Of a DNA stretch of 64,000 bases, positions 1 through 9,040 are shown piece by piece (position 1 is the first letter of the stretch; each line of letters begins with the position of its first letter). The notes under the pieces were generated by a model, which did no database searches, was not told where the DNA came from, and saw nothing but the letters and a program-made list of their open reading frames with translations. The stretch is taken from NCBI RefSeq assembly GCF_002904295.1, contig NZ_PPHG01000097.1:1-64000 (forward strand), in the 5' to 3' direction. This stretch comes from Amycolatopsis sp. CA-128772. GTDB taxonomy: Bacteria > Actinomycetota > Actinomycetes > Mycobacteriales > Pseudonocardiaceae. A program made the position numbers and the translations under genes.

Positions 1-384
1 GGTCAGGACCACCAGGAGCCAGACTGCGGCGAGGGTGATGGCCAGGCCGAGGGCTGGGTTGCCGTCGTGGAGGCCGGGCATGGGTGGGGTTCCGTACGGG
101 CGCCAGAGGAGCGGGAACGCCAGGATGGCCAGCACGCCGGTGGTGACCGTGCCCGCGACCACCGGGGTCCGCCAGGGGCGGGGCAGGAGGCGGGCCAGGG
201 CGATGCCGAGCAGGGCCGTCAGCGGGGCGATGATCGCGTCGTTGACGATCGGGCCGCCGATGATCCAGCTCAGGGTGGGGAACACGTCCGGGCGCAGCGG
301 CAGCGCGTACTCGGCGAACAGCACCGCACCCCACGCCAGCGCCGCGAGACCCGGCAGGGCGAGGAGCACACGAGCGGTCTTCAC
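1..384 (-). CDS. Small multi-span membrane protein, partial (runs off window start)
   Basis: Reads from a GTG at 384 toward base 1 with no stop, so the C-terminus is missing. The 128 visible residues contain about four hydrophobic segments, with GPIVNDAIIAPL between two of them. The start codon overlaps the stop of the upstream molybdoenzyme gene in a GTGA arrangement, so it should be translated by coupling and is the last seen gene of a five-gene operon. I do not recognise a named family. The coupling suggests a membrane partner of the molybdoenzyme or of the same pathway, which is inference only. Confidence 0.75.
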   Translation of the reverse strand, partial: MKTARVLLALPGLAALAWGAVLFAEYALPLRPDVFPTLSWIIGGPIVNDAIIAPLTALLGIALARLLPRPWRTPVVAGTVTTGVLAILAFPLLWRPYGTPPMPGLHDGNPALGLAITLAAVWLLVVLT

Positions 385-1496
385 AGCACCTCCAGCTTGG
401 TGACCCACTTCGTCTGCAGCACGCCGGGACGGTTCGGGGCGATGATCCGGCACGGGAAGCCGTGGTCGGGCGCGAGGACCTCGCCGTTCAGCTCCAGGGC
501 CAGCAGCGTCAGCTCGTCGGCCGTGTGCTCGCCGGGCAGCACGCTGACGCCGTACAGCCCGCCACGCTCCGAAGAGGACACCCGGACCGCCGCGCCGGGT
601 GCCGCGCCGACGGCCTTCAGGAGCATGGGCAGGGAGATGCCGCGCCAGGTCGCCGACTGGCTCCAGCCCTCCACGCACGCGATCGGCAGCTCCGCCGTCG
701 TTTGCGGCAGGGCACGCAGCTCGTCGAGGGAGAACTTCGTCGTGCCGCGTGGCGTCACCACCGAGAGACGCCAGGCAGCGGACCACGTGATCCCCGCGGC
801 CGCCGCCGTGCGGTTCACCGGCAGGTTCTGCGTGCCCTTGCCCGTCTTCCAGGAGAGGCCGGAGACGCCGCGCAGGAACGGAACCGTCGCGCCCGCGGTG
901 GCCACGACCGCGACGCCGGTCGCGAGCCCGGTCGTCACGAGGAAGCCCCGCCGGGACAGCCCCTCGGCCGGTGGGTCCTCGACGGTGGCCCGGCTCAGCG
1001 CCCGGCGGATCACCGGCAGCTTCACCGCGACGTGCACCAGGATCGACCCGATCGCCAGCCACGCGACCGCGTAGTGCACCTGCGGGAAGTAGAAGCCCCA
1101 CGGGTAGTTCTGCGCGACGTTCAGCAGACCGGTCGTCAGCTCGAAGAACGCCGCGCCGGACAGCACCAGGATCGACAGCCGCTCCAGGGCGTGCGGCAGC
1201 GAGCGGACGAGGGGCCGGCCGAACAGCTTCGGGTAGACGCTCCACAGTTTCGCCAGCAGCAACGGGATCGACGCGATGCCGCAGATCACGTGCAGCCCCT
1301 GGGTGACGCGGTAAAGCCCGGCCGGGCGGCTGGGCCACCAGAACCACCCGGGCGGGTGCTGGATCAGGTGGCTGAGCAGCCCGGTCACGAAACACGTGGT
1401 GAAGGTGATCGCGAGCGCCAGGCCGATCTTCGACGTCACGCGCTCGTGGTGCGCCGGGGCCCGGAACTGTTCCTCCGCCGGGATCGGGAGTTTCAC
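381..1496 (-). CDS. Membrane-anchored sulfite-oxidase-like molybdopterin oxidoreductase
   Basis: 371 residues. Residues about 20-165 hold four hydrophobic segments with histidines at helix edges (SHLIQH, QGLHVI, QVHYAV, ILVHVAV), like a b-type cytochrome. A twin-arginine-like SRRGFL at 181-186 leads a fifth hydrophobic stretch, and the rest is an oxidoreductase molybdopterin domain with ELPIACVEGWS, whose Cys274 is the expected Mo ligand. It probably carries out an extracytoplasmic redox reaction linked to a membrane heme; the substrate is unknown. The GTG start at 1496 is chosen because it overlaps the methyltransferase stop (GTGA); reading further upstream would run deep into that gene. The 3' end overlaps the next gene by 4 bp. 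Confidence 0.85.
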   Translation of the reverse strand: MKLPIPAEEQFRAPAHHERVTSKIGLALAITFTTCFVTGLLSHLIQHPPGWFWWPSRPAGLYRVTQGLHVICGIASIPLLLAKLWSVYPKLFGRPLVRSLPHALERLSILVLSGAAFFELTTGLLNVAQNYPWGFYFPQVHYAVAWLAIGSILVHVAVKLPVIRRALSRATVEDPPAEGLSRRGFLVTTGLATGVAVVATAGATVPFLRGVSGLSWKTGKGTQNLPVNRTAAAAGITWSAAWRLSVVTPRGTTKFSLDELRALPQTTAELPIACVEGWSQSATWRGISLPMLLKAVGAAPGAAVRVSSSERGGLYGVSVLPGEHTADELTLLALELNGEVLAPDHGFPCRIIAPNRPGVLQTKWVTKLEVL

Positions 1497-2125
1497 GACC
1501 GCTCCAATCGTGCGAACCAGCGGTGCCCGTGCCGGGCGGTCCAGCCGACCCGCAACCCGGCGCGCACGGCCACTTCGGCGATCGCGTCCACGCCGACCCA
1601 GGCCCAGGTGAACCAGGCGACGTCGGCGTGGCCGGGCCGGAGCCGGACGCGCTCGTGCCGTAGACCCCGCCCGGGCGGTTCCAGCTCGACGAGCACGTCG
1701 CCGTCGGGGGCGATCAGCCGCGCCGTGCGCCGCAGCAGCGCGGCCGGGTCGCCGCCGATGCCGATGTTGCCGTCCGCGAGCAGGGCGTGCTGCCACCGTC
1801 CTTCGCCGGGCAGGCGGTCGAAGACGTTTCGCTGCAACGCACTCCCGCCGCGACGCCGGGTCAGCGCGACGGCCGTGCGCGAGCTGTCCACGCCCAGCGC
1901 GACGATCCCGCGCCCGGTCAGCGCCGCGGTGAGCCGGCCGGGGCCGCACCCGAGGTCGACGGTCGGCCCGGAGCAGGCGTCGAGCAGGACGTCGTCGCCC
2001 TCGGACGGCTCGGTCCAGCGTTCGACCGGCAGCTCGACCCGCTCGCCGTTCGCCAGTTCGAGCCAGCAGCGCTGGCCCAGCAGGCCGCGGTCGAACTCGT
2101 GGCCGGTGGTCACCGGGGCCGTCAT
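1493..2125 (-). CDS. Class I SAM-dependent methyltransferase
   Basis: 210 residues. Motif I is clear (TVDLGCGPGRL), followed by GVDSS and a post-I region LLADGNIGIGGDP typical of Rossmann methyltransferases. The N-terminal 50 residues are basic and acidic with no domain I recognise. The ATG at 2125 shares one base with the upstream stop codon; a GTG one codon earlier is possible. It lies between a DUF2064 protein and the molybdoenzyme in a tightly coupled operon, so it probably modifies an intermediate of the same pathway. The substrate cannot be told. Confidence 0.85.
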   Translation of the reverse strand: MTAPVTTGHEFDRGLLGQRCWLELANGERVELPVERWTEPSEGDDVLLDACSGPTVDLGCGPGRLTAALTGRGIVALGVDSSRTAVALTRRRGGSALQRNVFDRLPGEGRWQHALLADGNIGIGGDPAALLRRTARLIAPDGDVLVELEPPGRGLRHERVRLRPGHADVAWFTWAWVGVDAIAEVAVRAGLRVGWTARHGHRWFARLERS

Positions 2126-2808
2126 CACGCGACCGCCTGTCCGCGGACGGAAGCGACGGCCTGGGCGAACCGGCCGTCCGGGCAGGCTGCCGCCACCTTG
2201 CGGGCGTCCATCATAGTGTCCACATCGGACAGCAGCGCGGCCTGCCGTGGCCGCAGCCCGCTGGCCGCCAGTGCGCGCAGCGTGCGCTCGCCGGTGTCGT
2301 CGCGGGACATCGGGACACCCGCGAGGACCTGCGCGTGCCGCGGCTCGGCGAGTCCCAGCGCCCACCAGCCGCCGTCCGCGGCCGGTCCGAGCACGGAGTC
2401 GTGGGCGCCGTCCCGGACCGGTGCGATCGCCGCGGCGAGGGATTCCGGCGTGACCTGCGGGGTGTCCATGCCGATCTGGAGGACCGGCAGGCCGGGGTGC
2501 ACGTCGGCGGCGTCCGCGTGGGCGTTCGCCAAGCGCGCGCCGAAATCCAGGCCACGCTGCGGCATCGTGGTGACGTGGCGGAGCGCCATGCCGATCTCGA
2601 TGGGCCGGGAGGCCGCGCCGAGGTCGCCGGTCATCGCGACGACGGGCAAGGCGCCGGGCACCGCGCAGACGGCGTCGAGCGTGTCGAGCAACGCGGCCGC
2701 CGCGATTTCGGCCGCCTGAGCCGGGGTGGCCGGCGGGCAGAGCCGGGTCTTCGCCAGGCCCGGGACCGGCGCCTTGGCCACGACCAGCAGGACGAACGGA
2801 CGCGTCAT
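2125..2808 (-). CDS. DUF2064 / TIGR04282-type nucleotidyl-glycosyltransferase-like protein
   Basis: 227 residues. The N-terminus VVAKAPVPGLAKTRL is the family hallmark of DUF2064 proteins (annotated elsewhere as arsenosugar-type glycosyltransferases), with LPVLQIGMDTPQ and GPAADGGWWALGL as further conserved blocks resembling a nucleotide-diphosphate-sugar fold. The reaction of this family is not firmly established. ATG overlaps the upstream glycosyltransferase stop (ATGA). Its coupling with a GT2 enzyme suggests the two act in sequence on one sugar- or lipid-linked substrate. Confidence 0.85.
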   Translation of the reverse strand: MTRPFVLLVVAKAPVPGLAKTRLCPPATPAQAAEIAAAALLDTLDAVCAVPGALPVVAMTGDLGAASRPIEIGMALRHVTTMPQRGLDFGARLANAHADAADVHPGLPVLQIGMDTPQVTPESLAAAIAPVRDGAHDSVLGPAADGGWWALGLAEPRHAQVLAGVPMSRDDTGERTLRALAASGLRPRQAALLSDVDTMMDARKVAAACPDGRFAQAVASVRGQAVA

Positions 2809-3464
2809 CGGGCCAGCACCCGCCCGAAGTCGCGGACCGCACGCAGCGTGCCCCGCGCCGAACCGGACACCTTCGACTTCGTCCCCTTGGCGCGCTCGCC
2901 GTAGCGGACGTCGAACTCGCGCACCCGCCACCCGGCGCGCTGGGCCTTGATCAGCAGCTCCAGGGGATAGCCGAACGCCCGGTCGGCGACGCCCAGGCCG
3001 AGCAGGGCCCGCCGGTCCGCGGCGCGCAGGGGCGCGATGTCCCGGACCGGCAGCCCGCGGCTGCGCAACAGCGTCGCCAGCACGGCGTTGCCCGCTCGCG
3101 CGTGCCACGGCCACACCCCGGGGCCGGTCGGCACCCGGCGTCCGACGGCCAGGTCAGCGCCACGTTCGACCGCGGCCACCAGGCGCGGCAGATCGGCGAG
3201 GTCCAGGGACCCGTCGGCGTCGGCGAAGCACACGATGTCCGCGGTGGCGGCCTCCAGCCCCGCGTGCACGGCCGCGCCGTAGCCGCGACGCGGTTCGTGG
3301 ACGACCTTCGCGCCGAGCGCGGCCGCCACCTCGGGTGAGCCGTCGGCCGAACCGTTGTCGACCACGATCGCGCGGTAGCCCGGCGGCAGGCCGGCCAGCA
3401 CGCCGGGCAGCGCCGCCGCTTCGTCGAGGCAGGGCAGGACGACGTCCACTTCTGAGTCAGTCAC
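2805..3464 (-). CDS. Family 2 glycosyltransferase
   Basis: 219 residues, a single GT-A domain with no membrane segment. The N-terminal VVLPCLDEAAAL and VVDNGSADGS fit the nucleotide-sugar binding core, and CFADADGSLDL carries the DxD-type metal site. It resembles dolichol-phosphate-mannose-synthase-like GT2 enzymes that load a polyprenyl carrier, but the acceptor is not visible. It is the first gene of the coupled operon; the promoter should lie in the 144 bp between it and the divergent membrane protein at 3609. Confidence 0.9.
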   Translation of the reverse strand: MTDSEVDVVLPCLDEAAALPGVLAGLPPGYRAIVVDNGSADGSPEVAAALGAKVVHEPRRGYGAAVHAGLEAATADIVCFADADGSLDLADLPRLVAAVERGADLAVGRRVPTGPGVWPWHARAGNAVLATLLRSRGLPVRDIAPLRAADRRALLGLGVADRAFGYPLELLIKAQRAGWRVREFDVRYGERAKGTKSKVSGSARGTLRAVRDFGRVLAR

Positions 3465-3608
3465 GGCGCCGACCGTAAGTCCGCGCCGGACTCCGTAGAA
3501 CCCTTGCGGCGCTTACCGAATCATGACGTCCGGCGAGTTCTTACCGCGTCGTTACGGCTCCCGTTCCGGGGGCGCGGAACGGGCTTCGCGACCCTAGGGT
3601 GTGCAGCG

Positions 3609-5003
3609 ATGAGCGAGCCGACCCCGGCAGCCCGGCTCGCCGAGCCGCCTGCCCGCGAACCAGCAGCCCCGGTCTCCGGCCGCCGCGCCGACCTCCTCGC
3701 CGTGGCGGCCGCCGCGGTGCTCGTCGCCGCGGCCACCGCCGTCGGCCTGTACTACAACCGGCCGGACTCCGGCGTGGTCATCTTCGTGTCCGCGCCGCCG
3801 TTGTTCGCCGGCTGGCTGCCGCACGTCGGCCCGGGCTCGGTGTTCGCCGTGCTCGTCGCGGTCGCGGTGGTGCTCCACGGCCCGGCACTGGCCGCCCGCC
3901 TGCCGTGGCGCGGCGCGCTCACCGCCGGCTACCTCGCCTCGCTCGCCTGGATCTTCTCGCTGGCCATGGTGGACGGCTGGACCCGCGGGTTCGCCGGTCA
4001 CCTCACCATCCCGCAGGAGTACCTCCACGAGGTCCCGGGGATCACCGACATCCCGCGGATGCTGCGCGAGTTCTCTTCCCGCATCCTCGACTTCCAGCCG
4101 CATTCGTGGACGACGCACGTGTCCGGGCACCCGCCGGGCGCGACGCTCGTCTTCGTCTGGCTGGACCGGCTCGGCCTGCACGGCGGGGCGTGGGCGGCCA
4201 CGGCCGTGGTACTCGTGGGCAGCCTGGTGGCGGTGGCCGTGCCGGCCACGATCGCCCTCCTCGGCCGGCCCGAAGCGGCTCGCGACGTGCTGCCGTTCGC
4301 CGTCCTCACGCCTGGCGCGGTGTGGATCGGCGTGTCCGCGGACGGCCTGTTCGCCGGCGTGACCGCCACCGGCCTGGCCCTGCTCGCGCTGTCCGCGAAG
4401 GGGTTCGCCGTCGGCCGCCGGTTCGCCGTGCCGGCCGGGCTGGCCGCCGGTGTCCTGCTCGGCTTCGGCATCTTCCTGTCGTACGGCCTGGTGCTGCTCG
4501 GCGTACTCGCGCTGGTCGTCGCCGTCCTCGGCCGGCAGTGGCGGGCGGCGGCGCTCGCGATCGGCGCGGCGCTGGCCGTCGTCGGCGTCTTCGCCTGGAC
4601 GGGCTTCTGGTGGCTCGACGGCTACCACCTCGTCGTCGAGCGCTACTACCAGGGCGTCGCGCTGGTCCGGCCGTATTCCTACTGGGTGTGGGCCGACCTC
4701 GCGGCGGTGACCGTCGCCCTCGGGCCCGCCGTGGTGGCCGCCGTCCGGCGCGGGCTGAGGTTCCCGAGCCGGGCCCTGCTCACCGATCCGGTGGTCCTGC
4801 TCGGCCTGGCCGCCCTGGTCGCCATCCTCTTCGCCGACGTCTCGGGCCTGTCGAAGGCCGAGACCGAACGGATCTGGCTACCGTTCGGGGCGTGGTTGCT
4901 GCCGATGACGGCCCTGCTGCCGCGCCCCGGACGCCGGTGGTGGCTCGCCGCGCAGGCGGCGACGGCGTTGGCGGTCAACCACCTGCTGCTGACGGGCTGG
5001 TGA
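3609..5003 (+). CDS. Polytopic integral membrane protein, GT-C-like
   Basis: 464 residues with a short Ala/Pro-rich cytoplasmic N-terminus and roughly 11-12 hydrophobic segments. A non-membrane loop near residues 130-180 holds DFQPHSW and SGHPPGATL; HPPG motifs of this kind occur in actinobacterial GT-C-fold glycosyltransferase-like proteins. I therefore suspect a polyprenyl-phosphate-sugar-dependent enzyme, but no catalytic DD/DE pair could be assigned with confidence. ATG 3609 is the first plausible start before the N-terminal tail. Ten bases separate its stop from the response-regulator gene. Confidence 0.75.
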   Translation: MSEPTPAARLAEPPAREPAAPVSGRRADLLAVAAAAVLVAAATAVGLYYNRPDSGVVIFVSAPPLFAGWLPHVGPGSVFAVLVAVAVVLHGPALAARLPWRGALTAGYLASLAWIFSLAMVDGWTRGFAGHLTIPQEYLHEVPGITDIPRMLREFSSRILDFQPHSWTTHVSGHPPGATLVFVWLDRLGLHGGAWAATAVVLVGSLVAVAVPATIALLGRPEAARDVLPFAVLTPGAVWIGVSADGLFAGVTATGLALLALSAKGFAVGRRFAVPAGLAAGVLLGFGIFLSYGLVLLGVLALVVAVLGRQWRAAALAIGAALAVVGVFAWTGFWWLDGYHLVVERYYQGVALVRPYSYWVWADLAAVTVALGPAVVAAVRRGLRFPSRALLTDPVVLLGLAALVAILFADVSGLSKAETERIWLPFGAWLLPMTALLPRPGRRWWLAAQAATALAVNHLLLTGW

Positions 5004-5013
5004 GGGAGACGTG

Positions 5014-5715
5014 ATGGACGAACAGGCCGGCCGGGTGCTCGTGGTCGACGACGACGAGACGGTCCGCGACGTCGTCCGCCGCTACCTCGAGGTGGCCGGC
5101 TTCACCGTCGACATGGCCGGCGACGGCGCCGAAGGACTGGCCGAGTTCGCCGCCCACGAGCCGGACCTGGTCGTCCTCGACGTCATGATGCCGGGGATCA
5201 ACGGCCTGGAGGTGTGCCGGCGGCTGCGCCAGGTCAGCCAGGTGCCGATCGTCATGCTCACCGCCCTCGGCGAGGAGGAGAACCGCATCGCCGGGCTGCA
5301 GCTCGGCGCCGACGACTACGTGACGAAACCGTTCAGCCCCAAGGAACTCGCCCTCCGCGTGGCGTCGGTGCTGCGCCGCGCGCGGATGCCCCGCCCGGAG
5401 CCGGCCGCCGCGGAGCTCGTCGACGGCGACCTTCGCCTGCAGATGAAGGCGCGGACCGCGACCCTCGGGGGCCGCGAACTGCCGCTCACCACGCGGGAGT
5501 TCGACCTGCTGGCGTTCTTCCTCGCCCACCCTGGTGTCGCCTACTCGCGCGCGGACCTGCTCGAGAAGGTGTGGAGCTGGGACTTCGGCGACCAGTCCAC
5601 AGTGACCGTCCACGTGCGACGGCTGCGCGAAAAGATCGAGCGCAACCCGGCCAAGCCGACCCGGGTGGCGACGGTGTGGGGTGTCGGCTACCGCTACGAC
5701 CGGGAGCAGCCGTGA
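5014..5715 (+). CDS. OmpR-family response regulator
   Basis: 233 residues: receiver domain with acidic pocket VVDDDET, phosphoacceptor in VVLDVMMPG and the conserved Lys in [12 protein letters not shown], then a winged-helix output domain ending VWGVGYRYD. The ATG at 5014 sits 5 bases after GGGAG and is preferred over an adjacent GTG at 5011. The stop overlaps the kinase start (GTGA), so the two are made together. Likely target genes include the neighbouring glycosyltransferase operon, by position only. Confidence 0.93.
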   Translation: MDEQAGRVLVVDDDETVRDVVRRYLEVAGFTVDMAGDGAEGLAEFAAHEPDLVVLDVMMPGINGLEVCRRLRQVSQVPIVMLTALGEEENRIAGLQLGADDYVTKPFSPKELALRVASVLRRARMPRPEPAAAELVDGDLRLQMKARTATLGGRELPLTTREFDLLAFFLAHPGVAYSRADLLEKVWSWDFGDQSTVTVHVRRLREKIERNPAKPTRVATVWGVGYRYDREQP

Positions 5716-6809
5716 TCGGCCCGGGTGAACCCTTCGCGGAGATGCTGACGCATCTCTGGCACATCCTGCCGTTCGCGCTGCTGTTCTCGCTGCCGGTGGC
5801 GGCGCTGGGCGGGGTGGCGCTGTACGTCCTGCGCCGCGGTTCCCTGGCCACCACGCTGACCGTGCTGGTGCTGATCCCGGTGCTGTCCACGCTGGTCGGC
5901 GTGCTCGGGGTCAGCGGGTTCATGTTCACCCCGGCGCTGACCACGATGCTGCTGGTCTGCCTGCTCGTCGCGCTGGTCACCGTGCCCGCGGCGATCATCC
6001 TCGGCCGGGCGATCGCGCGCCGCAGCGTGTGGGAGCGGGAGGCGCGCGAGCGGGAACGCGCCGCCGAGGCGTCGCGGCGCGAACTGGTCGCCTGGATCAG
6101 CCACGACCTGCGCAGCCCGCTGGCCGGCATCCAGGCGATGGCCGAAGCACTGGCCGACGGCGTGGTGTCCGAACGCGACGAGGTCGCCGACTACGCCCAG
6201 CGGATCAGCGGCGAAACCAAGCGGCTGTCCGCGATGGTCGGCGACCTGTTCGAGCTCTCGCGGATCACCGCGGGTGCCCTCGAGCTCACCATGTCCGCGG
6301 TGCCGTTGCGGGACGTCGTGAGCGATGCCGTGGCGGCTCAGGCGCCGGTGGCGTACCGGAAGCGGGTCCGGGTGCTGGCCAACGCGTCGACCTGGCCGGT
6401 GGTGACCGGCAGCGACCCGGAACTGGCCCGGATCGTGCGGAACCTGGTGTCCAACGCGATCCGGCACACCCCACCGGACGGGACGGTCGCGGTGGAGATC
6501 GGCGTGGACGGCGACGAGGCGTTGCTCGCGGTCGACGACTCCTGCGGGGGAATTCCGGACGACGAGATCACGCGGGTGTTCGACGTCGCTTTCCGCGGGA
6601 CGCAGGCGCGGACGCCGGAGCGGGGTGGGACGACCAGCGGTGGTGGGCTCGGCCTGGCCATCGCGAAGGGGCTGGTCGAGGCGCATCGCGGGCGGATCGG
6701 AGTGCACAACCACGGACCGGGGTGCCGGTTCGAGGTACGGCTGCCGCTCGCGATGCCTCAGGCGCGGCCGGGGTCGGCTGGAGGATTGACCGGACGCCGG
6801 TTGGCGTGA
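5712..6809 (+). CDS. Membrane sensor histidine kinase
   Basis: 365 residues. About three hydrophobic segments occupy residues 15-95 with almost no extracytoplasmic loop, so it may sense membrane state. The cytoplasmic core shows the H-box ([12 protein letters not shown]), N-box ([12 protein letters not shown]), G1 ([11 protein letters not shown]) and G2 ([11 protein letters not shown]). Partner of the response regulator immediately upstream through a 4-bp overlap. No HAMP domain is obvious. The C-terminal 20 residues are low complexity. Confidence 0.93.
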   Translation: MIGPGEPFAEMLTHLWHILPFALLFSLPVAALGGVALYVLRRGSLATTLTVLVLIPVLSTLVGVLGVSGFMFTPALTTMLLVCLLVALVTVPAAIILGRAIARRSVWEREARERERAAEASRRELVAWISHDLRSPLAGIQAMAEALADGVVSERDEVADYAQRISGETKRLSAMVGDLFELSRITAGALELTMSAVPLRDVVSDAVAAQAPVAYRKRVRVLANASTWPVVTGSDPELARIVRNLVSNAIRHTPPDGTVAVEIGVDGDEALLAVDDSCGGIPDDEITRVFDVAFRGTQARTPERGGTTSGGGLGLAIAKGLVEAHRGRIGVHNHGPGCRFEVRLPLAMPQARPGSAGGLTGRRLA

Positions 6810-6907
6810 TTCGCCGGTGGCTGCAACCTCGGTTGGCGGCTGCGGCGACCTCGGTGCGCGAGTGGTCCCGGGTCGCGAGGTCGGTCTGCGGACGGGCCCC
6901 GACACGG

Positions 6908-7969
6908 TCAGGGCGTCACTGGTTCCCGGAGTTCGGCGGTGGCGAAGCCGGCGATGCCCTCGGCGAAGCCGACTTCCGCCGTGAAGCCGAGCAGTTCGCG
7001 GGCGCGGGCGGGGTCGGCCACCACGTGGCGGACGTCCGCCGGGCGGGCGCCGCCGATGATCCGGGGGACCGGGCCGTTGGCTGCGCGGGACAACTCCTCT
7101 GCCAGGTCGCCCACCGTGTGGGGGGTGCCGGAGCAGATGTTCAGCGGGGTGAGGTCGGCCGCCGGGGCTTCCGTGCGGAGCGCCAGGACGTTGGCCCGTG
7201 CGACGTCGTGGACGTGGACGAAGTCGCGTTGCTGGCGGCCGTCCTCCAGGACCCGGGGGGCCTCGCCTCGGACCAGCGACGAACGGAAGAGCGATGCCAC
7301 GCCGGCGTACGGCGTGTTCTGGGGCATCCGCGGGCCGTAGACGTTGTGGTAGCGCATCGCCCACACCGTGCCGCCCGTCTGCCGGGCCCAGGCGGCGGCC
7401 AGGTGTTCCTGGGCCAGCTTCGTCGCCGCGTACGTGCTGCGGGGGTTCAGCGGGGCGTCCTCGGGGACCAGCTGCCAGCTCAGCTCCGTTTCGCAAGACG
7501 GGCACCGCGGCTCGAAGCGGCCGGCGTCCACATCGGACCGGCGGCGTGGTGACGGCGGCACCACGCCGTGGTCCGGGCAGGCGTACCGGCCTTCGCCGTA
7601 GACGACCATCGAGGACGCCAGCACCAGCTTCCGCACGCCGGCCGCGTGCATCGCGGCCAGGAGCACCGCCGTGCCGTAGTCGTTGTTCAGGGCGTACGAC
7701 GGCGCGTCCGACGGGTCGATGCCGTGCCCGACCACCGCGGCCTGGTGGCACACCGCGTCGGCGCCGTCCAGCAGCTCCGCGACGATCTCCGTGTCGGTGA
7801 CGTCGCCGCGCAGGAAGCGGTGCCGGCCCGTGTACGGGGGTGGGGTGCGGGACCCGTGGGCCGTGGGGAGGAGGTTGTCCAGCACCACGGCCTCGTCTCC
7901 GCCGTCGGCCAGGAGGTCGGCGATGTGTGACCCGATGAACCCGGCTCCGCCGGTGACCAGTACGCGCAC
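6908..7969 (-). CDS. NAD-dependent epimerase/dehydratase (extended SDR) with Cys-rich insert
   Basis: 353 residues. The N-terminal GGAGFIGSH motif binds NAD, YAATK is the catalytic Tyr-Lys, and RYHNVYGPRMP fits the sugar-nucleotide epimerase family. Between the SSMVVYGEG strand and the YAATK helix lies a roughly 35-residue insert with CPDH and, after it, CPSC, which looks like a zinc ribbon. GTG at 7969 gives the usual N-terminus; GTG at 7978 is the alternative. It ends 99 bp from the histidine kinase, convergent with it, and probably acts on an NDP-sugar in the neighbouring glycosyl pathway. Confidence 0.88.
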   Translation of the reverse strand: MRVLVTGGAGFIGSHIADLLADGGDEAVVLDNLLPTAHGSRTPPPYTGRHRFLRGDVTDTEIVAELLDGADAVCHQAAVVGHGIDPSDAPSYALNNDYGTAVLLAAMHAAGVRKLVLASSMVVYGEGRYACPDHGVVPPSPRRRSDVDAGRFEPRCPSCETELSWQLVPEDAPLNPRSTYAATKLAQEHLAAAWARQTGGTVWAMRYHNVYGPRMPQNTPYAGVASLFRSSLVRGEAPRVLEDGRQQRDFVHVHDVARANVLALRTEAPAADLTPLNICSGTPHTVGDLAEELSRAANGPVPRIIGGARPADVRHVVADPARARELLGFTAEVGFAEGIAGFATAELREPVTP

Positions 7970-8092
7970 ACCGGCCACGCTAGGGGTGCCCGCCCGGGTC
8001 TGCCGGAGGCCGCGGCCGCACGTCACGGAATCGTCAGAACTCACCCGGCACCTCCCGGCGCCCGCCCGCCGAAACCGGCTACGGTGGGCGCC

Positions 8093-8593
8093 ATGGAACG
8101 GAGTGCACAACGGCTGGGCCGGGCCCTCGTGGTCATCGTGGACGATCGCGTGGCGCACGGCGAGCACGAGGACACCAGCGGCCCGTTGGTCACGGAGCTG
8201 CTCGAAGAAGCGGGCTTCATCGTCGACGGTGTCGTGGTCGTCGAGGCCGAGACCGCCGGTATCCGCAACGCGCTCAACACCGCCGTGATCGGCGGCGCCG
8301 ACCTGGTGATCACCGTCGGCGGCACCGGTGTGCTGCCGCGTGACCGCACCCCCGACGCGACCGCCGGTGTGCTCGACCGGCCGATCCCGGGCATCAGCGA
8401 GGCGATCCGCGCTTCCGGGCTGGCGGCCGGGGCCGTCGATGCCGGGATCTCGCGCGGGCTGGCCGGGGTTTCCGGCAGCACGCTGGTGGTCAACCTCGCC
8501 GGCTCGCGCTCCGCGGTGCGCGACGGGATGGCGACGCTGACCTCGCTCGTGCCGCACGTGATCGACGAGCTCTCGGGGCTCGAAGAGGTGTGA
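8093..8593 (+). CDS. MoaB/MogA-family molybdopterin-binding protein
   Basis: 166 residues, one MoCF_biosynth domain: LVVIVDDRVAHG at the N-terminus, ITVGGTGVLPRD as the molybdopterin-binding signature and RPIPGISEAIR downstream. MogA-type members adenylylate molybdopterin before Mo insertion. This fits a genome region that also encodes a molybdoenzyme, a MoeA-like Glp and a MOSC protein. A GGTGGG sequence ends five bases before ATG 8093, favouring it over GTG 8084. Confidence 0.88.
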   Translation: MERSAQRLGRALVVIVDDRVAHGEHEDTSGPLVTELLEEAGFIVDGVVVVEAETAGIRNALNTAVIGGADLVITVGGTGVLPRDRTPDATAGVLDRPIPGISEAIRASGLAAGAVDAGISRGLAGVSGSTLVVNLAGSRSAVRDGMATLTSLVPHVIDELSGLEEV

Positions 8594-8663
8594 TCTTCGG
8601 TTCCGGCGGGCCGGGGCGACGGATCGCGTTGCTGCGGAGCGGTGGTGCCCTTCGGAGGTGCCC

Positions 8664-9040
8664 GAGCCGGAAGCCGGGCGCGGTCGGCGCTCGGTAGGTA
8701 GGTCGGGCCGGAGGTGGTCCGCGGGTGTGCGATGAGATGAAGCGCGAGCCCGCCGGCGAGTTGAGCGCGACGGGACCTGGCCTCGGCGAGATCGAGGCTT
8801 GGTTCGACGACGTGCTTTCCGGGCGGACCGCGCGAGATGAAGCTGATCGCTGGGCCATGCGGTGGCTCAGGGACGACTTCGCGGGCGTGGTCGAGCTCGA
8901 TGCCGACCAGCTGTTGGCCTCTCGCCGGAAGCCGGAAGCCGGAAGCCGGAAGCCGGAAGCCGGAAGCCGGAAGCCGGAAGCCGGAAGCCGGGCGCGGGCG
9001 GCGCGGCTAGGTCAGTCGGGCCGAGGCGTGGTTCGCGGTG
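8664..9040 (+). repeat. Imperfect direct repeats bracketing a small ORF, with an internal 7-bp tandem array
   Basis: A stretch beginning near 8664 (GCCGGAAGCCGGGCGCGG) recurs near 8982 with substitutions over about 55-60 bases, including a shared GTCGGGCCG at 8702 and 9016. Just before the second copy, about eight perfect copies of the 7-mer GCCGGAA run from 8934 to 8990. The array is seen directly; slippage or duplication as the cause is inference. Confidence 0.7.

Noticed and set aside
8934-8990. Possible CRISPR or other spacer-repeat array
   Set aside because: The 7-bp units are contiguous with no spacers; it is a simple tandem repeat.
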